Part shown: positions 10,859 to 21,575 of the stretch, piece after piece
Numbering within the stretch: position 1 is the first letter of the stretch
Layout: each line of letters starts with the position of its first letter
From: Favolaschia claudopus
Taxonomy: Eukaryota > Basidiomycota > Agaricomycetes > Agaricales > Mycenaceae
Direction of reading: 5' to 3'
DNA: 64,000 bases
Assembly (NCBI GenBank): GCA_037176885.1
Contig: JAWWNJ010000031.1
Span: 1,178,001-1,242,000 of the forward strand
Translations under genes and position numbers: made by a program
Notes under the pieces: model-generated
The model's database searches: none
What the model saw: the letters and a program-made list of their open reading frames with translations, nothing else
What the model was told of the DNA's origin: nothing

Positions 10859-11369
10859 ATGAAATTCTCCATCATCTTCACCCTCGCCGCCGCCGCACTC
10901 GCCGTCGCCGTCCCCGTCCGCCGCGACGGCTCCGACCTCGAGCTCCGCGACCTCGCCCCCACACTCGAGATGCGCGATCTCGACGCCATGGCCATCGAGC
11001 ATCTCGTCGCGCGCGGGATCCTCGATTCCGAAGCCGAAGTCGCCGCGCGCAGCTTCCTCAGCGACCTCTTTGGTGGCTCGTCCCCGCTCAAGGTCACGTT
11101 CACGGATCCCTCTGGGCCGGTTTCTGCTGCGCGGCAGAAGCAGGCGACGAAGGTGTTGACGAAGGCGGTTAGTAAGGCGCAGCAGAAGCAGTTCCCGTTT
11201 TGTTCGGTTGAGTGAGTGGTTTGGTTCTTGCGTTTTTGGGTCCCGTTGCTGAGCTCTATATTCTCTTTTCTGTAGCTTCGGTAATGGCGGGAGCGCTACC
11301 TTCCGGTGCTTCAGCTCTGCGGCGAAGAAAATCGGCCAGCAGGGACCGGCTGGTGCGATCAAGATCTAA
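10859..11369 (+). CDS. Small secreted protein, function unknown
   Basis: Two exons (10859-11211, 11276-11369) encode 148 residues. A clear signal peptide (MKFSIIFTLAAAALAVAVP) is followed by a dibasic VPVRR, a possible Kex2 cleavage site at residues 21-22. The next part has two near-repeats of the form LE(L/M)RDL and is acidic; the C-terminal third (LSDLFGGSSPLKVTFTDPSG to the end) is basic and glycine-containing, with two cysteines (FPFCSV and FRCFSS) placed to form one disulfide. The gene is preceded by a TATA box and CT-rich leader, suggesting strong expression. No known domain recognised. It could be an effector-like or wall-associated small secreted protein; that is inference. Confidence 0.85.
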
Positions 11370-11779
11370 GCCTTTATGAAGTCGGTGCATATGTACATGG
11401 ATTTTGTATGAAGTGAATTTGAGGTTTTCTTCTTTGTGAGCTGCTTGTCGTATGAACATAACACAAGATACTTGAGGAAAATCTCCAAGGTAATTTTGTA
11501 GGGCAAGGTCGGGAGTGCCTTCATGAATTGAATCGCTCCTAGCCAGTTTCTGAGCTGGGTAGGATTCCTCCAGTGCCAATATTTGCGCTTTATTTTCTGC
11601 GACGAAAGCACGATCGGCTGAGGAGACCGAGCATCGAAAGATGGCAAGCGCAAGCTCAAGTATTGGCGAAGAGAGGCAGGACGAAGTTTATGCTGGTGGT
11701 GGTGAAGAAAGTCGAAGTCGATTACGGTATGAAAAGTTACCTCTCTGTCGATCGCCACAACAAACCTTGCTGGAGGAAC
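11370..11779. other. Intergenic region
   Basis: The Tti2 reading frame is open upstream to 11573, but no in-frame ATG with family similarity lies before 11780. Nothing else seen. Confidence 0.5.
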
Positions 11780-13371
11780 ATGTCTCTTGATTCCATTATT
11801 ACTTCGCTACGCGTTCCAGCAGACTTCAATCGGTATCGCGGTATTGACGACAGCGACGTGATAACGCGCCTTGATCAATGGAAGGAAGACGCGCTGCAAA
11901 GACTCAGAGAACTCCATACACGCGTTCGACAAGAACGCGACAGTCTATCGCTGAAACAACAGGCCGATATTATTGCTGCTACCGCACCCTTTGACGATGA
12001 CGAGGAAGCTTGGGTCAGCGCAGACTCTCTGCAGGTCGCGCACGGTACATCTACACTGGTTTTATATCTTCCTCTTGTCTAAAATTGCGCCAGAGATCCT
12101 CAGCCAATTTTCCGAGCCGCCCCTGCCCCTTGTCGTTCAAATCCTGCAGAACAACGTGAAAACACTGTTCCGCTCCAACCCTCATCCCTCCATCAACCTG
12201 CAAACTGGGCGAAAACTAGCGCGTCCCGCCGGCGGCCCAATGGCGTCGCAGGATTTCTACGAGAGTCAGACATGGAAAGACCATCCCGGCGCGTCCAACA
12301 TCGTTCTATGGGGTGTTAGCCATATTCCGGTGAAAACAACTCAATCTGCCCGTTACTGCTCCTGGCTGACTTGGAGGAGAGCGATGCGTATGAAGCAAAT
12401 TGGCACCTCGTAATCCCTCCTCTTATGGCTTTGCTGGACGACTATGAAGCGCGGTATAAACTCATGGGCGTGAAAATCATGTCTGCCATGTTAGAACGCG
12501 TGCCCAGCTCTGTGCTGAAGCGCACCGGGGTCAATTCTCTGCTGATGGGTGTGAGTACATACTCCGTTCACTATTCTATCGCTCCGAATGTACTAACGAA
12601 ACCTACCTCCAACAGTCACTCACCCGCTCTCTCGCTCAACTTCAAAGCCCCGAAACACCGCAACTTATACGCGCGGCGATCTCCGCGTCGTTGGCGTTGG
12701 TTCAACTAACGACCTTGACTGGGTCGGCCGACCGTTTCGACCAGCTCTGTGCCCTTCTTGGCGACGGCATTATTGGGACCATCTGGCCGTACTCGAGTGA
12801 TAGGCTTCCGGCTCTTCTGGCGTCGATCGACGCGCTTCCTCCTCTTTTGAGCGCCTTGGGTGTCGGTTGCGCTCGATATATGAAGGTATTGGAGGATGTC
12901 TCTGTCTATACTTGCCTATATCACATAGTTTAGGTGCTTATCGCCCAACTTGTGCATCCTCTGGCACCATTGGAGTATGAAAACAAGTCTGTCGAGTTGC
13001 AGATATTGTCTCTTCGTGCTCTGTGCGCTCTCATGGAGGCTTGCCCGGAGAGAATCTTGTATTGGAAGGGAACTATACTCAACGGTGTTGCCCGTTGTTG
13101 GGTGGGCATCATGGATTCAGCGGAGACGCGTGAGTCGTTATGTGGCGGCATTTCGCGCTTACTCACAAGTGACAGCTCCCGATGGTTTGAAGCAAGAGCT
13201 CAAAAAAGTATGTCATGCGCTAGCAATTGCATGCCCGTCTGTGCTGCAGGTTCGGTTTCCTTCTGCGAATCTTTAATCCTTCTCATTGATCTTCAGGACG
13301 AATATCCGCGGTTCTGTGCGCTGGACCCCATGTTTACAGACTTGTTTCAGACCACTTCGTCTAGTTCATAG
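11780..13371 (+). CDS. TTI2: Tti2-family protein (TELO2-interacting protein 2)
   Basis: Predicted subunit of the Tel2-Tti1-Tti2 (TTT) co-chaperone that helps fold and stabilise PIKK kinases such as TOR, ATM and ATR. Seven exons (11780-12044, 12094-12329, 12377-12550, 12616-12885, 12934-13129, 13176-13249, 13297-13371) give 429 residues. Family hallmark: SDAYEANWHLVIPPLMALLDDYEARYKLMG followed by LKRTGVNSLL, inside an all-helical repeat-like protein (later LVHPLAPLEYENKSVELQILSLRAL). The third acceptor could be 12377 or 12380 (one residue difference). Start chosen at MSLDSIITSL because upstream sequence looks non-coding. Ends convergently 85 bp from the neighbouring minus-strand gene. Confidence 0.88.
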
Positions 13372-13456
13372 TCGTGGGTTCCTTTGTGCCTGGCCAACTC
13401 GACGCGACTGACATGATACAACATACAGTGGTACAACAAAACGCAGGCATTTGGTT

Positions 13457-15131
13457 TTATGCATTGTTGACGAAACCATAATCGGGTCCCATCATCTCGT
13501 TTGGAGGATGGGCCCTTTCGTCTCGCAAAAGTGTCGCCGCCTCCACGCCGGAAATCGGCAACCGTAGAGTCTTCCCGTCGTGCGAGACGTGTTCCGGCAT
13601 AAGACCAACTTGCTTCAAAGCCGAAGCTTGGTCCCACCAGAGGTGTTCTACTCACACATGAACTTTGTACCAATAGGTTGCACAAGAGCTCGCCTTACCG
13701 TGATACAGCCTGTCGCCTCGGATGTTGATCACGCCCAGCATAGGGAGGGTGATTTTCTTGCCGGTTGGAGGAATGCCGGGAAGGAACCAGTCGATTTGCT
13801 TGTCGTGGGTAGTGTGCATGATAAATTCATCTGAAATTATGAGTTGGGTTGGGGAATTGTTTGCGACAGCGATAAGCGTACCGATGATCCTGTCCGGACC
13901 GATGGTGCGCGAAATGGTCTCCATGCGAGCGTCCGCTGGGTTGTTAAAGATAAAATGGTCGCTGTTCAGTCATTCCATGAGCTTCGACCGTATTGTGAGT
14001 GAACTGTAGGCACAAACCGATAAAAGGCTGTCAGTTCTTTGCGTCCAACACCGCCGGCCAACTGAAGGAAGCTGTTAAAACCACGGGTGATGCAGAGAAA
14101 CATCGGACGTACAGTTGGAATATGGTTAACGTATGGCTCGGCCTGTTCAGAACTCGATTAGTCAACGGATGAATGATTTGAGTTGGTCATGCCTTACCAC
14201 CATCGTGCCCATGGTTTTGGCGACGCTTCTGACTACAAATTCAAAATAAGTGTGCTCTTCCCAGATGGCTTCTAGATCAAAATCTTGCGAGTCCATATGA
14301 GAAGAGGACGCAGTGTTCACAATGCGGTGGCTTACATGGTCCGTTTAGGTACTTCTTTATATGCGCGCACGCTCGACTGTGAGAGATGGACGCAGCAGCA
14401 GGATGATAGTCGTTCGTTTGAGGAAGGACGAATGACGAAGAATGGCATTCAAGTTTGCAGACAGTGAGGTTGGTAGCGACGGGGACGTCCACAGACGAAG
14501 GAACGCAAACCAGAGTGGGCACTGGAGGAGAAGTAGACAACGAATGACCGTAAACGACGAGACAAACGAGGCGAGAGTCCTGAGATATTGCGGAGAGGAC
14601 ATCGGAGAGAGCGGTTTGATCGTAGACTACGAGATGGCTTCAGAGTAGAGTCCACAGGCTTGATGTTGTTTTACCGACAACAGCAAACTTATCGTGGGTG
14701 TCCAGTGCGGGGAGATTGAGCAGTCCTTCCACAGCGAGCTTGAGATTATGTTGGACAGAACCATGTCCGGTCATGATCTGAGGCAATTCAAGACGGTCCT
14801 TCAGCGTCAGTATCGGTTGAACCTACCCCGACCACCGCAAAACCCTCTTCCGCCCATTTCTATTGGCAGTCGTTCGCTTTAAACGAAGATCGAGCAAGCG
14901 AGTGCGAACCTGCACGGGCTCTGGGTCAAGTGGTTTATCTTCCCCAGATTTCAAAGACAGATTCGAGGTATTGGTAGAGGGGAGAAACGCGATCAGGCCA
15001 GGACCTGTACCCCGACGAGACAGAGGCGGTTGCAGGTGTACCCCTTCAGCCAGAGAAGTCAGAGGCGCGGAAGGGAGAGCTACGGGTTGCTCATCGGGAG
15101 AATTGGGATCGTAGAACTGAGGAGGCGACAT
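13457..15131 (-). CDS. Two-part protein with C-terminal SnoaL/NTF2-like domain (dienelactone-hydrolase-like N part)
   Basis: Ten exons (14910-15131, 14827-14859, 14675-14777, 14336-14626, 14198-14283, 14113-14142, 14018-14061, 13882-13961, 13699-13830, 13457-13647) give 403 residues. The C-terminal half (about 210-403) has the signature of fungal SnoaL-like/ester cyclase-type proteins: FDLEAIWEEHTYFEFVVRSV, TMGTMVAEPYVNHIPTL, GGVGRKELTAFYRDHF, DEFIMHTTHDKQIDWFLPGI, NIRGDRLYHEHLWWDQ. The N-terminal half (GVHLQPPLSRRGTGPGLIAF, KWAEEGFAVVG, DKFAVVVYD) resembles the substrate-binding half of dienelactone hydrolases, but I see no clear Cys-His-Asp triad. The join between halves is a normal intron (14284-14335), so this is one gene and not two. 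Likely a cytosolic enzyme of unknown substrate. Confidence 0.8.
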
Positions 15132-15403
15132 TTGTAGCTGATTCAAGGACTGGGAAGAGAATTTAAAACAGTGAATTTTACGAATACGCTTTATACGATT
15201 CGGCGCGAGCTCGAGCCTGCTACTGATCGGAGTGAGGCCGTGATAGACGTATTCTGCTTCCTTCCTTCCGACTTGTAACCAACTGCAAATGGCGGGTGAG
15301 CGAAGCGGAGTTGATGCGTATGAGCCCCCGGCCGCGGCGAAGGATCGGAGGTTACCTCACGCGTCGGGATCGCTTGTCTTCAACTTGGACTTGCTTCGCG
15401 ACG

Positions 15404-17342
15404 ATGGCCATCGATGGTCTAATCATTCTCGATAATACTGGGTTTGTACTCTTTCTCTTCAAGACGCAATCAATTGACAGCCTCAAGACGGCCAATTATC
15501 CAGTCAGGCTTTCGGTCGACATCTGCAGCCTATCCTATGCTTCACGTTGATGCTTTCAACAACGCTCTTCCCAAATCTCATCGATCGGGAGACATAGATC
15601 CTGTAATATACGTGCCGCCGTACAATGTCGCGGACTCTCCTAGTGCCTGCTGTCATGTTGAATGTGCAGACATGCGAATTCTATGTCCTGTGAGCGGAGA
15701 TGGTAGTCCCTCTCTATCCGCCATCTCAAACTGCCGCTGATCAAGCGAAGTGGATCCGCTTTTTGCGTTCGCGTTTTTGCAGACGTTTATTGACATCCTC
15801 CGAGAATATTTTGGTGCATTGTCGGCTGCCACGCTCAAGGACAATTTTGATGTTGTTTATCAGGTCAGTGCCTTGAGTGTATGAGTCTAAAATACAACCT
15901 GAGTTCTCGATACAGCTACTCGAAGAGACTCTCGATGCCGGAGGTCATCCGCTTACAACTTCTCCCAATGCTCTTCGAGACATCGTCCTTCCTCCATCCC
16001 TGCTATCGAAACTTCTCAGCGTTGCAGGCGCGAATCTCAATTCTACTATCAATTTGAACTCGGGCTCCGGTGGAGGACCGTTTTCATCCCCAATTCCATG
16101 GAGGAAGGCTGGCTTGAGATATAACAGCAACGAAATATATTTCGATATGGTCGAGGACCTGACTGCTATCGTTAACAAGTCAGACAGCGGTCTTCCGATG
16201 CATCGACCCCAACTCCGACTCACTCGTTATTTGTAGACATGGAACGACGCTCAGCTGCAGTGTCTGGGGTAAGATTGAGACCAACGCAAAACTTTCAGGT
16301 ATCTCCGTCCATCACCTATCATGCAGTGGACCTAAACACTGAGCTTTATATCGCAACAGGGACCCCGGACTGTCTGTTGACTTTCACAAATCCTCATGTG
16401 ATCACAGACTGTGCTTTTCATCCGTGTATTCGGTATGGACATAACTCTGGATTCTTCGAGAGAGCTATTTTTGATGACGCACTAAAGATTGCAACGCTGG
16501 AAGCGCGACAGTTCCATGTCGTTCGTACCCCCGGACGGTCATTTTACTCTCGCAGAATACCGATACACACCCACCGCAACCGCCACCTCCGCACGATTCA
16601 CCTCCACTGGCCCGCCATCTGCCGCCCTGGCGGCCAAAGAGAACATCCCAATCCCCTTCCTTCTGAAGCCTACTGTTGAGCTTACAGACTCCGGTGGTAT
16701 GCATCAATCGTCCTCTTACTTCACTATGGAGCCCCACATTCTTGACACCCCAAATTGAAACAGGAACCTTTGAATTCAAGCTGACGTCGCGGATGCCCTC
16801 GCAAACAATGGAGGCGCTGGTAGCCGAGATGTATCTTGGCGAAGGCGCAGGCGGCGTCAAATGTGTTGCCAGTCGAGGCGACGGCGGTGGGAATCTCGGG
16901 CGGAGAGCGCACGACATCGCGTCGACAGGCGGCTCCGCGACGGGGTCTTGGACTTTTGATGCTAAAAAGATGGTCAGTCGGTCCCGACTCGATCAGTAGT
17001 TGCTTTTCATTTTAGATTACTGACTTCTGTTGCGTATTGCAAGGTTGTTCGCTGGGAACTACCGGTCGTACCACCCTCTAGCGTGTGGCTGTTACGGGGC
17101 TCGTTTACCTCCCCGTTAGTCTTCGTTTTATGATCGCACGGAAGTTTGTCTGACGACTATTCGCCGTTCACCGCAGAAGCTCCGGGCCCAGACCAGCTCA
17201 CGCGCTACAAGTCCGCTTCACTGTCCCGTCATATACATTCTCATCACTGAAAATCGACCAGCTGAAGGTCACGGGCGAGACGTATAAGCCATATAAAGGT
17301 GTTCGAGGCAAGACATCTGGCAATATTGAGTGGCGATGGTGA
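15404..17342 (+). CDS. APM3: AP-3 adaptor complex mu subunit
   Basis: Medium (mu) chain of the AP-3 clathrin-adaptor-like complex, which sorts cargo from Golgi/endosome to the vacuole. Ten exons (15404-15441, 15488-15702, 15751-15863, 15916-16178, 16237-16298, 16360-16432, 16488-16696, 16764-16972, 17044-17114, 17177-17342) give 472 residues. The N-terminal longin-like domain starts MAIDGLIILDNTG and includes PLFAFAFLQTFIDILREYFG, then LKDNFDVVYQLLEETLDAGG. A linker with SPIPWRKAGLRYNSNEIYFD leads into the C-terminal mu-homology domain (GTTLSCSVWGKI, TPDCLLTF, FVPPDGHFTLAEYRY), ending with the AP-3 style LKVTGETYKPYKGVRGKT and a final EWRW. The start ATG is the first giving the DGLIILD motif. 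Divergent from the SnoaL gene, 272 bp between starts. Confidence 0.93.
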
Positions 17343-17497
17343 AGTTGAGTAGCTATACTTGATACTGTTGGAGCGCCGGTGTAGCATACTCAGAAGAGAC
17401 GGAGATGAATGCAATAATTGAACCGTTAGGTTGTATATGAGTAGTAACACAAACCAAGAAAGGATACAATGACACCGTGCAAATGTCCGCTCAACAC

Positions 17498-19679
17498 TTA
17501 ACCAGTCCTGATAATACCAGCGTTGACCAGCTTCTGAATCTTTTGACGAACAATTGGATTCTTCATGTGGTCTTGCAGCGCGCCGGGGTTGGACTGCGCT
17601 TGTTGCAAGATCTGCTGCATTACAGGGTCGTTCATGATTTGCTACGCAAGAATGAATCAGAGTCAAAACAACAAAGAAGATGATTCTAGAATGGAACATA
17701 CCGCGACTTCTGGATCCCTCATCGCCCGCTCTAGCGTCTGCTCCTGCGTTTCTGTGCCTCGCTGGCTGAATAGAGCCTGCTGGCACTTCATCTCTTGCTC
17801 GGAGATCTCCCTGGTATGCTTGTGCTCCGGATCGTGGTCTCTTGCCTCCTGCGCCGCCTCGATCGCCTTGGTGTAATCGCGCATCGAGAAAAGTATAGTT
17901 GACTTGCGTATATATGCCTTTGCTGTCAACGAATGAGATATTCATGCATCAAGGAATAGGCACAGGAAACCAAGCTTACTGAACGCCGGATCTGTCTTGA
18001 TGGCCTCATTGACATCTTTCAACGCCTCCGGAAGTGCAGCGAGCTTCATATACGCCGCCGCACGGTTATTATACCCACGCGCGTCGGTGGGGTCCCGCTT
18101 GATACTCTCCGTATACGTTTTCACAGCGGAAACGAAATCGCCCGCCTTGAACTGCACGTTTCCCTCCTCACGCGCAATCGCACTCTTCTCGGGGTCGATG
18201 TACGCCTGCTTGTCGGCGTCGGCTTTCGTGCGCTCGACGTCCCGCAGTTTGTTGAGGATGTCTGGGGTGCGGTGCTCTGTGAGGGATTTCTGGAAGTATT
18301 TGATGGCGGAGGCCAAGTCGCCTTTCTTTTGGAAGGAGCTGCCGATGCGGCCGTAGGCTTTGGCGATGAGTTTGTAGTCTGCTCGGATACCCCGACCCTC
18401 CTCGACTGCCTTCTCGCATGTTTCGATAGCCTTGTCGTATTCGCCCTGCTCGAAATATACGGCTGCAGATCTCAGAACGCATAGGATGCGGAGAAGGAAG
18501 ATCAGACATACCTCCCAGATTCGTCAAAAATGTAATGTCTTTGGGCCATAAATCCCAGGCTTTCGAGTACTGCGTTGCAGCCTCTGCGAATTCGCGCTTC
18601 TTGTACGCTTCACTGCCAGCCTTCTTCGCAGCCTCGGCCGCCCTCTTCGCCTGCGCCTCTTCGTCGTCGACGTCCATCTCGACATCCTCAGCAGGCGGGG
18701 CGGGTGTTGGTTCAGGTGGCGGTGGTGCTCTCGACGAAGAGGGGGTGGGAAGAGGAGGGGAAGATGCTGCGGGCGGCGGGGACGTTGACATACCGGGCGG
18801 CATTTCGTCGGACCCTTCGGGGCGGGTGAAGCCTTGCATGTCGATTCCCATGAGTGCCCCGAGGACGTCGATCATTCGTGGGTCCTGCATTAATCTGCTT
18901 GCAGTTAGTTGTGCGGGAAATTAAAGCAAAGAGATTACATGCGAGTCGGCCAATGCGGGATTCTTTTGAATCATGTTCAGCTGTGAATGGGGAGTTAACA
19001 CTCGTATTGAAGAGAAAACTCAGAAATAGTACGAGCCTTTTGAACAAAAGCAGGGTCAGCGAGATGTTTTTGTGTCCGTGGGTTGGCCGCAAGTTTTCCG
19101 AAAAGATTGGGGTCAGAAAACATTTTTCCGAACCCGGGGACATCCTTCTCATCCATTGCTAGCGAAGGGGTAGTTCTAAGTACGCATTTTCGTCCAAATG
19201 TCGTGGGCTGACACACCTTTGGCATCCTGCACCTCCTTCAGTCCTTTTCGTAGTGCCGGGCTGTCTTCCAACTTAAGACCCGCCTCATACGCGGCGATGG
19301 CATCATCGTATCGTCGCGAACCGTGCAATGCTGCACCCTTACGCGCATACCCCTTCGACCATGAAGGGTTTACCACGACGCACTGAGCAATCGAATATGA
19401 GATCACTGCTTTGGAAACCTATCGATGGCTAGCGCACCTGTTCTGCATCCGTTAAGGCATCCGCCCATTGCCTTTTACCTATAGGTTATGAGACTTTCAT
19501 AATCTCCAAGAGTGAATATCGAGCGAGCACAGACCAGCATGAGCAGCACTTCGGTTGGAGAACAAGACGTGGTTTGTTGGGTCGAGGGCGATAGCCTGTG
19601 TGAACAAGTCGATTGCCTTGTCGTAGTCCTTTGCTGCAAAGGCTTTGTTGCCTTGGTCTTTTAGTTCGTTGGCGGACAT
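17498..19679 (-). CDS. STI1: Hsp70/Hsp90 co-chaperone Sti1 (Hop)
   Basis: TPR co-chaperone that bridges Hsp70 and Hsp90. Nine exons (19535-19679, 19438-19478, 19217-19382, 19037-19158, 18939-18980, 18512-18884, 17980-18462, 17702-17922, 17498-17641) give 578 residues, the usual size. Layout: TPR1 ([28 protein letters not shown]); a DP/STI1 segment ([19 protein letters not shown]); a Pro-rich acidic linker; TPR2A/2B ([39 protein letters not shown]); and a second DP segment ([18 protein letters not shown]). The intron after FVQK appears to have a GC donor (AAG|GCTCGT), the only arrangement that keeps the protein in frame apart from dropping three residues. Convergent with AP-3 mu. Confidence 0.95.
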
Positions 19680-21575
19680 GAGTGTATCGTTGAAGGGCGA
19701 TACGGGTGGTGAGCTAGATGGTAATATACGAAAACGCGAAAGAACATTCTGGATATTTCGTCGCGTCACGGTCACGCGGCGAATTTCTTTCTTCTCTGCT
19801 CCCTTTCTCTTCTCTCTTGGTCGGAGGCTAGTCTACTGGGGACAGACGACTTGAAGGGAGTCTGATGCTATGGATGGCTTTATCGCCCTGCTTGACAAAT
19901 CTGAACTGTCTCAAACTCTCAGGACGATGATTACTGTCTGCCGCAAATCTTCGAAAACGCGACGGAGACGCGTGAATCGTCCGTAAAGATTCGGGCTTCC
20001 GCATCTTTGTGAGTCGTATGGAGGGAGGTCTTCTCACCGCGCAGACGGAGACTATCGCCGCTTGTGATCGACTCTGGCCGACCAGTATTCATAAACTCAC
20101 CGGCTGCCTTGCTGGAATTCTTCTGGAATCGACGGCTGCGCATCCGACGCGTCGTTCTGCACACTCTCTGCTATTCGCCCAAACTACATACAGCTTGCTA
20201 TCGTGGAATTTATCTCTCGTCATATTCTACTGCTGGTCTCTCATTTTTCCGGGGGCCTCACGATCCCGCCGCGGCCGTTTCCTCCCCGTCGCTTCCTTTG
20301 TTACCCCCGACCAGATAAATGGATTGTTTTTCGGAAATTCACTTGCTCTGAACGAACTATACCTTTTTTGAGACACAACCGTGGGTACAACAAACGCTGT
20401 ACACTGTCTAATTGTTCGGTTTCTGTTTTTGTCTGGACAAGGTAACTAACTGTCTATGCATAGCACTTTCTACCACGGACACGACCTGATACAAACTAAA
20501 GACTTGATAATTCCGCTGGTTTTCTATGCACTGAGCGTCATGGCTCCCACCCTGTCTGTCGGAGAGCGCTCGAAGAAGTTTACTGTCATGATTCATCCAA
20601 CCGTCCAACAACGGAACCTTCCTCCCATATGCCGCAAGCGGCCGCATACTAAATTCTTCGCGCTAGACAGATTGCGCTAAATCACTACGCGGGCTGCAAC
20701 CGATGCCGTGAGGTATGTACAACCAGCGCGTCACATCGTTCATATTTCAGTGAACTGGGTTTCTCCCCCAAAGCTTAAGCAGCAATGTGACGATGGTCTT
20801 CGCCTTCGCTCTTTCCGCGCTGTGGACGGGCAGTCGTTTTTTTAATTGCCACATACCTACGAGTGGAGTTTGCTCATTATTTCATTGCAGAAATGCAAAG
20901 AACCAGATGGGCGGCTTCGAATGTTGCGACAGATGCGAGGTAATTACTGAGAAATTGTTGGCGGGAATCTCCATTGTTGCTTCCTCACCTCACTCCAGAT
21001 TCGAGTTGATTCCTTCATTCTGGGGCAGTAAACTATAACAAAAGGTTGAGCTATGCCAATGCGCATCTTTGCCGTCGGGATCAGCGCGTCCGTTGAGGGT
21101 CGAGATGGGATGGGAGGTCCCGTGTGCGCCGGGACGCGTTTTTGGCGATAGGGTTTTCAATTTGCGTTATTTGGACAGGGAAATAATGGTGGACCGGAGT
21201 GTGTGGTATAGACTGTGGTAATCGGATGGTTCTGTGGCGGATGTAGAGGGCAAGAAAGGAATATAGGAAGCTTTAAATGACAAGGAGGGTCGGGAGTGTT
21301 CCTGGGCGTGTGTGCCGAACGTGACCGCATCAGCAAATTGAGAGTCCGCTTGACCCCGGCCACCGCTTTGAAGGATCTTCTGAAGCGGGTTCTTTTGCAC
21401 CAAAATTGTGCGACCGCGCAAATATATTACTCCTACACCGTCCTTCGCGATTTTCGCGCTCTTTTCTCTGCAATCCTCCTCTTTCTCCCCTCCTCCACCT
21501 CCCCCGCCGTCTCTCCTACCTGCTCCTCGTCTTTTCGCCCATTCTCACCTCTTCCCGGCCTCTAAATAGCTTCCA
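19680..21575. other. Long divergent intergenic region (Sti1 / Zn2Cys6 factor)
   Basis: No gene recognised. The final 160 bp before 21576 is CT-rich. Several short open frames on the plus strand (for example 20009-20371) have no recognisable similarity and no ordered coding pattern. Confidence 0.55.

Noticed and set aside
11573..11779. Upstream extension of the Tti2 frame
   Set aside because: The frame is open, but its translation is Arg-rich, has no family resemblance, and would need a non-ATG start at 11573.
14198..14296. Separate short gene starting at ATG 14296
   Set aside because: The ATG falls inside intron 14284-14335; splicing upstream gives the family reading through FDLEAIWEEH.
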